Shown here: in pieces, positions 1-11,870 of the stretch
Layout of the letters: each line of letters opens with the position of its first letter
How positions within the stretch are numbered: the stretch's first letter is position 1
NCBI RefSeq assembly: GCF_051020985.1
Contig: NC_135001.1
Location: 21,073,896 to 21,137,895, forward strand
Reading direction: 5' to 3'
DNA from: Nomia melanderi
Lineage: Eukaryota; Arthropoda; Insecta; Hymenoptera; Halictidae
Length of the DNA: 64,000 bases
Translations under genes and position numbers: made by a program
The notes under the pieces: generated by a model
Database searches by the model: none
The model's input: the letters and a program-made list of their open reading frames with translations, nothing else
Told to the model about the DNA's origin: nothing

Positions 1-429
1 AATTTGAAGAAATATCAACAATTTTACATTAAAGACTTCAAGTATCTGAAGAATTATTTCTCAATGCTGAAACATTTGTAACACAATGAGTTCGAACAAT
101 CAACAATGGCGAATCATACTCGCCACAAATTAGCACAATGGCAGCCAGTGCTCGCGATGTTCCCAGTTACACAGAAACTGTCAAAATATATATTCCATTA
201 CGAACGTACAGCCGGTGTATTGGTTTCTAATTCCGTGTTCCAGCATTAGCAATGTTTAAGGGGTAGCACCGATGATACGCGATCGGTCCCGCGAGGCGGA
301 GGGCAGCCCGGGGAGCGGAAAACGCGAGTGCAACCCTTCATTCCCCGCGCGCTGTAGTACGAGGGTCGAGCGGACGGAAAGAGACGAGAGAGCGATACGG
401 GTGAGTTGAAACGGTGCACGTGTAAAGGG

Positions 430-910
430 GTTGGAACAGCGAGAGGCGGCCTATGGAACAGTGGCACAGCGGGGCGGGGGAGAGCGAGCGAGACGGAGGG
501 TTGAAAGCGTCGAGTCGAGGGAGATGGAAACAGGGTCACGCGGAGTAGGTGAAGAAGAAAGGAAAGAGGCGGAGGGGAAGGGACGTTGTTTCCGCGAGAG
601 AAAAGAGGAGGAAACGAGGAAGGAGAGCGCGGACGAGTGCAAGGAATAAGAGAAAAAAAAACGAGGGAAGAAAGAGAGACGGTGAGGGGGCGAGTGAATT
701 GAGACGAGAAGTTCAGAGAAGGGTGGCGGAGGGGAACAGAGGCGTCTTGTCGAGCATGGCTAAAAAGAAAGTGGAACGGAAAAACGGAGGCCGCTGGAGG
801 GAAAAGATAAAACGCGCGATGGTTCTGGAGTTCGGGGAACTGGGGCGAAGGGGTTGCACGAATTTTCGGGGGAATGTTGTGGAAGGCTGGCAGAGGATGA
901 GATAAAAGAT
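430..910. other. Purine-rich tract
   Basis: The plus strand is dominated by GGA/GAA/GAG runs with scattered CpG. The open frames it produces on both strands are low-complexity (Lys/Arg/Glu on plus, Ser/Pro/Phe on minus) and are not credible genes. It leads into the GA-rich tandem repeat at about 950-1680. Confidence 0.5.
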
Positions 911-949
911 AATGAAATAACATTGTTCGATGGAAGGGGGCGGAAAAGA

Positions 950-1680
950 AATTTCGAGTGGAAAATGAGAGAGATGGGAGAAAGGAATTGTATAGGGAAA
1001 TGGAAAGGGTTGGAGGAATTTTGGGAGGAATTTGGAGGGGTAAGGGATACAGTAATGTTTCTAGGAAGATAGGGGATGAAGAAAGAAATTTGAAGTGGAA
1101 AATAAGAGACATGGAAGAAAAGGAATTGTATAGGGAAATGGTAAGGGTTGGAGGAATTTTGGAGGAAGGTTGTGGAAGGGTAAGGGATGAAGTAGTATTT
1201 CTAGGAAGATAGGGGATGAAAAAGAAATTTGAAGTGGAAAATAAGAGAAATGGAAGAAAAAGAAGTGTATAGGGAAATGGAAAGGGTTGGAGGAATTTTG
1301 GAAGGAATATTGTGGAAGGGTAAAAGATGAAGTAATATTTCTAGGAAGATAGGGGATGAAGAAAGATTGAAGTAGAAAATATGCAAAGAAAGAGAAATGG
1401 TAGGAGGAAATTGTAGAGATAAGAAAGATAAGAATGAAAGGGGATGAAGAAGAAATTTCAAGTGGAAAATAAGAGAAATAGAAGAAAAGGAATTGCATAT
1501 GGAAATGGAAAGGGTTAGAGGAATTTGGGAGGAATATTATGGAAGGGTAAGTGATGAAGTAACATTTCTAGGAAGATAGCGGATGAAGGAAGATTGAAGT
1601 AGAAAATAAGAGATCCAAGAAAGAGAAAAGAAATGGTACGAGGAAATTGTAGAGAAAGATAAGAATGGAAGGGAAGATAA
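950..1680. repeat. GA-rich minisatellite, ~140 bp unit
   Basis: The motif TTTCTAGGAAGATAGGGGAT recurs at about 1058, 1198 and 1337, and again in diverged form at about 1565 (AGATAGCGGATG). The first spacings are about 139-140 bp, and the same flanking blocks recur (GAAATTTGAAGTGGAAAATAAG and GGAAATGGAAAGGGTTGGAG types). The last unit is longer, with an internal rearrangement. Long minus-strand open frames here simply read the repeat. Confidence 0.85.
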
Positions 1681-2281
1681 CGTCTTTACTGCATCCTTTT
1701 CTTTGTCTTCTTGTGTCTTGATAAGTTACTTCTCTTCGCTAATTATGCTATTCAACGAACAATGTTCCATTGAATTCCACGATGCGAACGACAACGATAA
1801 TAAGAGAAAGGAATGATCCCTTTCTATCCGAGCTATCCGATCGAAAACTTCTTCTAGATTTCAGTCGGAATCGGAGCGCGATTTCGTGCGAAACAAGAAA
1901 ACTTCTCGCTCAGCTCCTGTCGGGGGAACACGCTCGCGCCCCGAGGCGTGCCGTTTCCTTCGATCCGCTCCCCTAAATCGATTTCCGAAAAAAAAACTAA
2001 TCCAATATCCGTCGCGAGCCGATCGGAGAACGAATTCTCTGAACCGTGGTGGCGCGACGGGTCTCGTTCGCGATAAAACTAACCGTAATCGAGACTCGAA
2101 ATCGATGTGCCGGGGGTTAGAGTCGAGAAATTGCGGCGATGCATCAACCGTGGCAATGGTAATTATGTTGTCGGGGTGGAAAACGGGCTGGCCGGCGCCG
2201 TATCTGCCGCGGCGATCGGTGGTCGAGCAAAAATCGTGCTCGTAAAGGGCTGCTCACAGCGACGAAGGCAATTTTCATCCC

Positions 2282-2578
2282 TTAACCCTTAAAATGCTGA
2301 GTCGGGTCCTATAGGGAGCCCAGAAAGTAGTTTCCCTTAATAATTTTGTCCGTGATTTTTTCTAATTTTTCATATTTTATGTATTTCCCCTTTTTTCAAG
2401 TATTGCGGATGATTTGTCTATTTTAGAAACATTACCCTTATTTTGTTTTTAGCTATATTAGCTATATAAATATATATATATATATAAAATATGAAAAATT
2501 ACAAAATATTTACAAAATTATTAAGGAATAATACTGTCTGGGCTCCCATAGGACACCACTCAGCATTTTAAGGGTTAA
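2282..2578. mobile_element. TTAA-bounded MITE, family H
   Basis: The element is 297 bp and has the longest terminal inverted repeats in the window. About 45 bp from TTAACCCTTAAAATGCTGAG on the left match the inverted right end, including GGGCTCCC and CCTATAGG/CCTATGGG blocks. Both ends are TTAA, as expected for a piggyBac-type target duplication. The interior is AT-rich with a (TA)n run near 2466-2485 and no coding capacity, so it is non-autonomous. Confidence 0.85.
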
Positions 2579-2767
2579 AGGTTTCGCCTTTGGTAAGTCG
2601 ATGAACATTATGACTTCAGAATATGGTAATTAAAAACAACGAATTGCCCATAAATTATTGTCTGTTAAATCATTACTCTATTATAAATATCAAAAGTAGT
2701 TTCTTGGCAAATTACTACTCACTATGAAGACAATAATTGTCCATTGGCAAATTATTGCTTGTTATAA

Positions 2768-2935
2768 GAATAATAAATTATCCTTTGTCAGTCTTCAAAT
2801 TATTATCTATTAGAAAGATAATAAATTCTTCACTGGTAAATTATTGCTTCTTATAAGAATAATAAATTATCCTTTGGCAATCTTCAAATTATCATTTATT
2901 AGAAAGATAATAAATTCTTCACTGGTAAATTATTT
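2768..2935. repeat. Tandem duplication, 89 bp unit
   Basis: Two near-identical copies start at 2768 and 2857 (GAATAATAAATTATCCTTTG). AT-rich relatives of the unit extend upstream to about 2640. Noncoding. Confidence 0.8.
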
Positions 2936-4475
2936 GTTACATTATTATTCATTCTATGGAAAAATGTGATTTTCGAAAGGGTTGTTTATCGAGTATCTAC
3001 AGAGAAGAGCTTCCACAGGGGAAGTCTCGGAGGCGTGTAAACTATGATTACGAGGGAATTGATCCTCCGAGCGTGACCATCGCGAGTTACTTAGATCACG
3101 ACCTCCGCACTCTGAATTTCCGGCGCGCTTCCGTGGCAAATGTGTAACCACCTTAAAAGAAGAACGGCACGCGTGCAGGTCGAGCCCAGTGCTCGCCGCT
3201 GATATCTCGGCGTGTCCCGGTATCATCGGTCTCATCAAGCGCTGCGCATTTATAGATGCGGTACACCTGGTTATTTATAGAGTCCACGATTCGATTCGCT
3301 CTAAGCATTCCCCTGGACGAATCGAACTCTTTTCCTCAACGGAATCGTTTCTTTAACGCTAGATATACGGGCATTTGTTGCACACTTCCTTCTATTATTC
3401 CTAAAAGAATCGATGCTCGTTAATGTGTAATATAGGTCAATGGACCAACGAAGATGTTTATTTTATCTATCTGGTTTGTAAGACCAGATATTTTTTGTAA
3501 CTTGGTTACACTGGCGTACCGAGTAAGTTTTAAATAATTGACAAGGCTTGGTTAGATTTATCGGACTGTGTGTCCCTGTATTTTCTTGTTGATAACACTT
3601 GTCCTAATACTATGATGACACTGCGATATCGCTGTCTTGATAAACTCTGGCTAATCTGTACAATCGATGCATTATACGAAACTTAATTGAAAATGCTCAA
3701 CGATGCCTTTTACACATTAATCTTGCATGAATCTTGATAATCTTGTTGAATTACGCATATTAGACTGTTTGGAAATGTATCACTCCATGCAGAATGATCA
3801 ACAAACGAAATTAATGTGCACATCTGCGTAAAATAGGTAATGAATCTCTAAATTCATTTCCAGCACAAGTGGTTAATTCTTAGCACTCGAACGTCGACTT
3901 CGAGGTTTATCTGAAATCGAGAGCCGCGAATAATTTCATCATTCAAATCATGCGAGATTAATACGTAGCCTTTTATGATAATTCAGATTTCGATACATAA
4001 TTACATCTTTTATGGAACGAGTTTACAAGCGTTCGAAAAATTCTCGGCCGCGAAGGGTTAATGTTATGCACGAGAGTTTATAATTTCGTTATCGCGAATC
4101 AAGGTGGCTGAGAGTCACTTCCCGGGCGCGAAGGGTTAATTTCCGTTAAAAACACGATATCCGTTCCGTGTTCGGGCGCGATCGACTTTCCCTGGCCGGT
4201 TTTACGAGTACCAACCCCCGATAGACAGAACTGATGCATCGTCTGGCGTTCCCACGGCCGACATCGGGAACCACTAAACCGCGATCCCCTTTACGGCGTT
4301 ATAAACCATTACAACCCTGCGCTTCGCTGCTCGTTTACGAGTCCGGGCTCGTGCATCCTTCCCGATAAAAAGCCAGGACCGCCGGATAAATGAGCGATAC
4401 TAAAACTCGCGTAAACGTCCCTTCGGAGTAACTACGTCGCTCACGAGGACAAAACGAGGGACGCGATCGCGAGTG

Positions 4476-4840
4476 TTCGAAGGGAATTCGTAACCGTTTG
4501 AGTAGCAGCAAATGAAGTTTATTTTCTTTTCTAATTATTTATCTTTGTTACTGAAAATAAGAGAAGCGTAACGGTCGCGTTATTTGCAGTTTCATTGTAG
4601 AAATAGAAAAGGATAATTCAGTTTTTGAATTGAAATGAAAGGTGAGCGATGGTGAGTATTCGAAAGGAATTCTTAACCGTTTGAGCAGCAGCAAATGAAT
4701 TTTATTTATTTTTTCTCCGAATTATTTATCTTTGTTATTGCACGCTTAAAAATGGAAAAGTGGAACGATCGCGTTATTTGCAGTTTTAATGTAAAAATAG
4801 AAAGTGGTAATTCAGTTTCTGAATTGAAATGAAAGGTGAG
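4476..4840. repeat. Tandem duplication, 183 bp unit
   Basis: Two diverged copies begin at 4476 and 4659 with TTCGAA(G/A)GGAATTC followed by AACCGTTTGAG(T/C)AGCAGC. Both end with a GAATTGAAATGAAAGGTGAGCGAT block. No gene is apparent in or around it. Confidence 0.8.
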
Positions 4841-6369
4841 CGATTGCGCTGCTTGGCACTTTTCGACCGGGATTTCGCAAAGACCCGTGGCATTCGAAAG
4901 GTTAAAACCTTCGTCGGATCTCCGCTCCGGGAGTTATTTGGGAACGAAACGTTCCCGGGGATGTATAAAAAAAGAACACGTTGCTGCTTCGCCTGGAGAA
5001 GTATTTCTGTAGTTTATTGGGCCGGTGAGTGGCACGTCGATCATTGATTATTCAATTGCCGGTGTTTGTGCGACTGCTGATCTTCTGGGGATTGAGATGC
5101 TGTAAAAGGGATCTCGTTAACGGTAAGAGAGGGTTAACCCCTTCAGTGGAAATGAGTCTCGTCCGCACGTGTTCTCCGTGAGAATTGATTTCGTACGTTA
5201 TTCGTTTGCCATATCGTAAGTAAAATAATCTTATTTTCGTAGGTATTAATTAAACTTGAAATATTACTGTTTTCTTTAAATTGTGTCTATAAAATTGGAA
5301 CGAAACTGAGGAACGTAAGCAGGGACATCTGGGTCGAAATCGTAAAGGGTTAAGATGAGGTTTACTATGAAATTTTTCAGTAATCCTGCTAATCTGTTCT
5401 AAATATATATATAGTGTTACTTTATACAGTAAAGTTATAAAATTTGATATTTAATATTATACTATGTATAAGGCATCAATTTGAAAGATATAGAAATAAA
5501 GTAGCTTTGTTCCTCGATGTCTTTATCTTATCATCAAGTGTTCAAATATTTCTAATGAAAAACTGCCGAGAGCAAGGGGTTAATATAGTGTTATGAGATA
5601 TTAAATGTTAATATATTACTTAGTAGTTAGTTAGTATATAACATTATTCTTTAAGTAGTAATTAGTATTATCATTTAATACTATTAGATATTTTATTTTA
5701 GGAATAATATAATATTATTTAATAGTAGCGTATCAGAAAGCTGCCTATCTAACAAATACCTAGCTAATATAAACTAGTAAAAACAATTCATGTTCCAATA
5801 ACATTGAAAATAATATAATAAAATAAAAAGATATCGCACTCGACAAAAAAGTGCAAACGGTCGAAGCAACAATACACACAGAATCCAAAAAAGAAGTTCT
5901 ACTACTTCTCTCTCTCTCTCCCCCGGCAACGTACACTTTTCTCTAATACAGAAATAGATAGTGCAGAATCATCAGTGACACGTAACGAGTGACAACTGCC
6001 ATTCCCAGCCCTCCTCCCAGCCGAATTGCAGCCGAACGTTAATCAGCAGTCGGCCGGCTCTGGAGTGGTCGTAGAAACAGGTTTTTCACCGATGCTGCTC
6101 GTAAAGGCGAGGATTTCGGGTCTGGGAAATTAAAGCGCGAACGAAAACGGGACAGACCGGGTTGCCAGTAATTCCTCGTCCGTGGGTAGCGTCGGCTCTC
6201 GCCCCTGTCCGTCCGGCGAATGCGGGTCGCGGCGGAAGAATAGAACGTCACCGATAACGCCGGCCGGAAGCATCGATCGTAAAACGCCGAATAAGAGTGG
6301 AGTTTATCGTGTGTCCCCGGTATAACCCAGATGTCCCGGGGCATGACCCAGATATAGGCTACCGGGGCG

Positions 6370-6915
6370 ATTTTTCCTTTTTATTTTTCGGCTTGACGGT
6401 GTCCTCGCGTCTGCTCGCGCGAGGATCGATGGGAAACGCGGTGTTAACCTTTTACGCTTGGAAATTCTTTTGCTGGATATATTCTTCCTTTTCTATTGTA
6501 ATATCGGTGATACGAGTGATCTTTGTTTTTTATCGTTTGATTTGACGGCGTCGCGTCTGCTCAGGCGAGGATCGATGGAAAACGCGGTAACCTTTTACAC
6601 TCGAAAATTCTTTTGCTGGATACATTCTTCTTTTTCTAATGGAATATCAGTGATATGGGCGACTTATGCTTTTTATTTTTTGATTTGACTATGTCCTCGG
6701 GTCTGCTTTTACACTCAAAAATTCTTTCGCTGGATATATTCTTCCTTTTCTATTGTAATATCGGTGATACGGGCGACTTTTGCTTTTTATTTTTTGGTTT
6801 GACGGTGTTGCGTCTGCTCGCGCGAGGATCGATGGGAAACGCGGTGTTAACCTTTTACGCTTGGAAATTCTTTCGCTGGATACATTCTTTCTTTTCTAAT
6901 GAAATATCAGTGACA
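6370..6915. repeat. Tandem repeat, ~144 bp unit, about 4 copies
   Basis: The block containing GCGAGGATCGATGG followed by AACGCGGT and AACCTTTTAC recurs at about 6420, 6565 and 6823, with a partial copy between. The unit is about 144 bp and one copy has a deletion. It gives repetitive Phe-rich translations on the plus strand that look protein-like only because the unit length is a multiple of three. Confidence 0.8.
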
Positions 6916-7516
6916 TTATTATAAATCAGATAGAAATCAAGGGATGCAAGTATTCTATTTTAACGTTTCATGGATCATTACGAAAAATGTATAACGTTCT
7001 CTGATGAAATATAAACGACATTTTGGTTAAACTAAGTTGAAAGATGATTGTCATTCGCCTATTGAGTGCGAAGAGTTAATCTCAATTAGGAAATGATTTT
7101 GCATTGCTACAGAGTTTATATGTCGAAGGTTTGCCTGGTGTTACTCGTTGCGTAAAAAGTGAAGTAGAAACGGTCAGTCATCAACAGACGCGTTAGCAGA
7201 TCGCCATTCGATAAGACGCGTGCTCGACAGAGTTTCAAACGAGATTATCTCGGAAATGAAATGAATTTATAGGGGCATGTATTTATAGAGACTTTTGTTC
7301 TTTCTTTATCTAATGTCACTGGTGCTTCATTACTCCTCGCATAATTGTCCTATAATTTCACCATACTTAGTCCGTACACCCCTTGTTTCTACACACCAGA
7401 TCGAAAACCGTTAAACATACAGTTGTATCTACATCCGTCATCGTTAAGAATTTTCTAGCACAAATTTGCACAATGCCTGCAACTTTTTCTGAACTTGCAT
7501 TCATCTTAATACATTG

Positions 7517-7741
7517 TTAACACTAGACCTACCAAGCGTTTAATACGATTAATATGCAATTCCTATAAAAACTGTAACAATAGATTATTTTCAGTTTCTT
7601 CAGACATTCATTATACTACTCAAATGAAACTATTTATTTTCAAAATCATTTCGAATATTGAACGCTTTGAAGATATCAATAATTGCTAAACAAACAAATC
7701 GAAACCAGTCATTTTGACTGGTAAGATAGTTCTAGTGTTAA
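7517..7741. mobile_element. TTAA-bounded MITE, family D, complete
   Basis: A 225 bp element flanked by TTAA. The left end is CACTAGACCTACCAAGCG and the right end is the inverted TAGTTCTAGTG. An imperfect palindrome, ACCAGTCATTTTGACTGGT (7704-7722; 8 bp arms, 3 bp spacer), sits 15 bp inside the right TTAA only. There is no coding capacity. Relatives lie at 50332-50496 and 61963-62186. Confidence 0.85.
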
Positions 7742-10499
7742 TCAAGTACAATGCCACTTCAAACTTCTCTCTAAAGCAAATATCTTCTAAAGCAGCTACC
7801 GAAACTCTTCAAATCGACAGAGTTGTTCACAGTCACTCAAGTTTACCGAGTCAACAAGCATATCTCGATTTTCATCGTTTCCCAAAGACTTTCCTAACGT
7901 GTACGCTATTACCAATCATCATTTCCTCTTGATTCCCGATTGAACCTTAGCAAAGGGTCGAAGTTGAAGGGTGGGGACGGGCAGGATCGATCGAACGTGA
8001 AGCGAACGTCAACCGAACGTCGTGGTTAAAACCGGAGACGGTCTGTTTCGTTTCTGGTTCGAAAATAAACTCATCCGTCGTCCGCAGGATTCACGGGCCG
8101 CCTCGTATTATCGGAAAAGCGAGTCGGTGAATCACGTGAACGGGGTCGGGGCGGGGGGAAAGGTTCCCAGCAGCTGTCGCGTCCTATCTTATCGCGCACA
8201 TGTGTCGTTCGGCTCCGTCCCAGGGCTCGAAATGAATTTTCACGGAAAATGGCGGAGCCAACAGTGCGGGGACACTGCGATGCCAGCGAAGTCGGTTGAC
8301 AGGCTTTCACCATAACCGCTGGAATACTAGAATCACTGAGTAACTGGTATGAGATGTACTAGACTGGGATTTTTTATGCAAATTCAAATTTTTGAGAGTA
8401 AGTAGAGAAACAGAATTACTATAGAAAACAATTTCACCTAATAAGCACTACAAAAAGCGTACTTTGAATGTTTCATATATTTTTATAAGCTTTATGCATT
8501 AAGGGAATTTTGTGCTTTCGAATTTCCCATAAATGCATGGAAATGTAGGGGTTGAAAATTTTCTATAAATGCAGCGAGGTGCTTCCAGATTTCGCACGAG
8601 TGCATTGGAATTTGGAAGTTTCAAATTTCCCATCAACGCTTCGAAATGAACAGATTATCTAGTAATTAACATGGATTTAACAAGGAATCATGTATGAATT
8701 AGGTAGAAACTATTTTCTTTTAATGTCTCATGTACTGATGCAGTACAGAAAGGTTAATGGTGAGTCCCAAAATTTATAATTCTGCTGGATCTAATCATCT
8801 GGCGACTGAGAGTCATCTCTCGGGCTAACCCTTTGCACTCGAAACTTCTCATTGGTATCACCATCAATTTCAAGCAACTTCAATAGAAAAAGCATATTAA
8901 CATATAAATAAACGACACACGTATGAAAAGAAAAGTTACAGATACACTTAATTGGTTTTTATCGAACATAGATACAAATGATATAATATATTTAATAATA
9001 AAGTTTCACAGTTCGCAATGATAAATTTGAAATGGCTCTGTTCCGGAGCCCTCGAGTTCAAAGAGTTCATATTTATCCGGAGTTGGACGGACGCAGCACG
9101 CGCGAGACGCAGAAATTTCACCTCGAATGCTGCGTGTTTTTCGAGCGTCGCGACGCGACGCGGAGTTCTTTGTTGGCAGTCCTCGTTCCGCGACGCATTT
9201 TTCCATCGGCCTGTGTGTCTAGCGTAACAGAAACGTTTCCCTCCCCTTTCAATCCAAAGGGAATCGTTCTGTCGTGACGCGACGAGTTTCGTTTGAAAAA
9301 CTGATTCGTCGGGGACGACGATTCATCGCGATCCGCGGTTTCTTTGTAAGATTGAACGTTTCATCGAGGTTTTCGACCCGTTAGCTGTTCCGTTTATACT
9401 TCAAATTATTACACGTTCCGCGACTCAAGATGCATTTCTCATTAATTTTTCTAGGCTAATTTGCACCGGTTACATTTGCATCGAGTAGAGATTTTCAAGA
9501 TACGCAACGTACCAGTTCTGCTAGATTTCAAACCGAATATAGAGCTCATTAGCATGCAGCGATAGTTTAATCCCGAGGTTGTTAATATTCAGACTGATGA
9601 ATGTTACGATGTACCGACGATAAAATAGTTAATGCGCGTAGTTAGAAAGGGAACAGCACAGTCCGAGCTGGTTATACCGGGAGTTGGAGATATAAGAAAA
9701 TTGTATGTGCCTCGAACGCGTGAACCCCGCAGTCTAGCGGTTAAAGAGCACGAAATGTATGGCGTCGTGCATAGAAAGCGCAGCGTCGTGTGTATAACAG
9801 GAATGCCGAAGGAAATTGAATAATTTTAGATACACCTCGCCGCGGGGAAGATAAAAGAGACTCGACTGAAATTAACTGCGAGTAGGTATTTTGTCTGGAG
9901 TTCGTGTTTCGCCGGCAAGAATAGCTACTTCGCCCGTCGATAATTCATGTTTTCTTGGCGTTGCAATTTTTATGCGCCGCGGTATAGAGAGCAGGACGTC
10001 TGCCAAGTCTAGAAGCACGAACAACACGCGGCCATTAAAAATTCTTTCAGTAATGCCCGCCACTTCTCGTTCCGTTGAAAACATGAGGCGCTCAACTAGC
10101 CGCTTACGTTTATTACTGTTTCATTCGCCAGGTGTGAGCGGAATGTTTAGCGGTGTAATTCGCAGAACTTTATGGGAGTCAGTTTAGGACGTGAAACTTG
10201 GGAATATTGCACTTTTGCTTGTTCGTTAACCCACACGTTGAAATGTTTGAAATTCTGTCGCACCTGCTGTGTATTGCGAATTATTAGGTACTGTGACGTG
10301 GAAAGTCGAATTTTTAATGAATCTCTTTCTTGGAGCAAACAACTAGTGTTAGTTTTGATTAATAAAATATCTATTTTAATTAAGAAACCAATTCTGTTTT
10401 CTCTTCATTTACGGCAAAAGGTGAATAATTGTCGCCAAGATCCTTCTCTCAGGCCGAGTATACTCAAAAATCATTTTGTCACTAGGAGTGTACTCGTTA

Positions 10500-11075
10500 T
10501 TATACAAACGTTCATCCTTTTCAGACGACGAGTATACTCGTCATTATACAAAGATTGGCCGTTTTATTATCACTATTATACTCGTCATTATATAAAAATT
10601 GAACGTTTTATTATAACGATTACACTCGTCACTATACAAAAATTGATAGTTTTATTATAACGATTATACTCGTCACTATACAAAAATTGATCCTTTTATT
10701 ATCACTATTATACTCGTCACTATACAAAAATTAATCGTTTTCTTGCAACGATTATACTCGTCACTATACAAAAATTGACCATTTTATTATAACGACTACA
10801 CTCGTCACTATACAAAAATTGATCGTTTTATTACAACGACTATACTCGCGATAATAAAAAAATCTCACTTCCTCACGACGAGTATACTCGTCACTATACA
10901 AAAATTGATCGTTTTATTATCACTATTATACTCGTCATGATGCAAAAATTGATCGTTTTATTACAACGAATACACTCGTCACTATACAAAAATTGATCGT
11001 TCTATTACAACGACTATACTCGCGACAATAAAAAAACCTCACTCCCTCACGACGAGCATACTCGTCAAACGTCGT
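10500..11075. repeat. Minisatellite, ~44 bp unit, with TATACTCGTC core
   Basis: About 12 units of 43-44 bp contain (A/T)TACTCGTCACTATACAAAAATTG and CGTTTTATTA. The array includes a perfect 16 bp palindrome, GACGAGTATACTCGTC, at 10877-10892. It ends in a TTAA-type terminus (GTCGTGAAAGGGTTAA) at about 11086. The core matches the terminal motif of MITE family F (GTGTATACTCGTC), so the array was probably born from an F end. Confidence 0.85.
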
Positions 11076-11628
11076 GAAAGGGTTAAGGAACAAACGGAAC
11101 GTTCCAGCGCATCGATTCCGAAGCGTACATGCTCGCGTACCGCGAGCCGGCTTAGCATACACGGAAATAACTCGACGGGTCATCGCATTAAGTAATCTGA
11201 CACAGATTACGGGATCGATATATCCGGGATTGATCTGTCCCCGTGACGGTCGCTGCGACTTTAACGACAGTCCCTTTGAACCGACGCGGCACGTTGATAC
11301 AGCCGCGGTTATTATCCCGGGCCTCGTTAAGGGCGATTCCGTCTGAATGGCGGACGGAACAAGATTTCACGAATCGATCGGCCGTTATCGGCGCGCCGCG
11401 GATGCTTATGCAAACTTACATTTTCCCAGACCGGCGTACATATCTCGGCTCCGCGGCGAGCTTGAATTTTATTCCCCGCGTTCGCCGGCTCGCGCGGAAT
11501 AACGAGCCGCACTCGTGTCGCGCGAGCGAATAATAAGCAGCGAAAGAACGAATGGAGTAGGTACTGTTCGAATTTTTCAAATTATCCGAGATATTTGCCG
11601 CCGTTGTATGCGCGAACCACTTGCGCTC

Positions 11629-11870
11629 GAAAGTTTTTCACCAGAAGCATTCGACGTTTGTCTGGTAGTCGACGTTCTTTGATACTAATGAGGAAATGTA
11701 TATAAATTAAGAAGCAAAGTTGTTTTAGTGGAATCTTTCATGTGCTGAATGTTTTTCGCCGGAAGCATTCGACGTTTCACTGATAGTCGTTCTTTGAAAC
11801 TGACTAATGAGAGAATGTATATAAATTAAGAAACAAAGTTGTTTTAGTGGAATATTTCATGTATCTATGC
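11629..11870. repeat. Tandem duplication, ~118 bp unit
   Basis: Two copies share GAAGCATTCGACGTTT, GTATATAAATTAAGAA and GTTGTTTTAGTGGAAT, starting about 118 bp apart. Noncoding. A degenerate family A MITE end (TTAACTTTTTGCACTC) follows at 11984. Confidence 0.7.

Noticed and set aside
246..1498. Long minus-strand Phe/Ser-rich frames (288, 145 aa)
   Set aside because: They translate the purine-rich tract and the 140 bp tandem repeat; the repeated peptides have no domain.
9632..9823. 63-residue plus-strand frame
   Set aside because: Short, no homology I recognise, no splice partners, AT/CpG-mixed intronic DNA.
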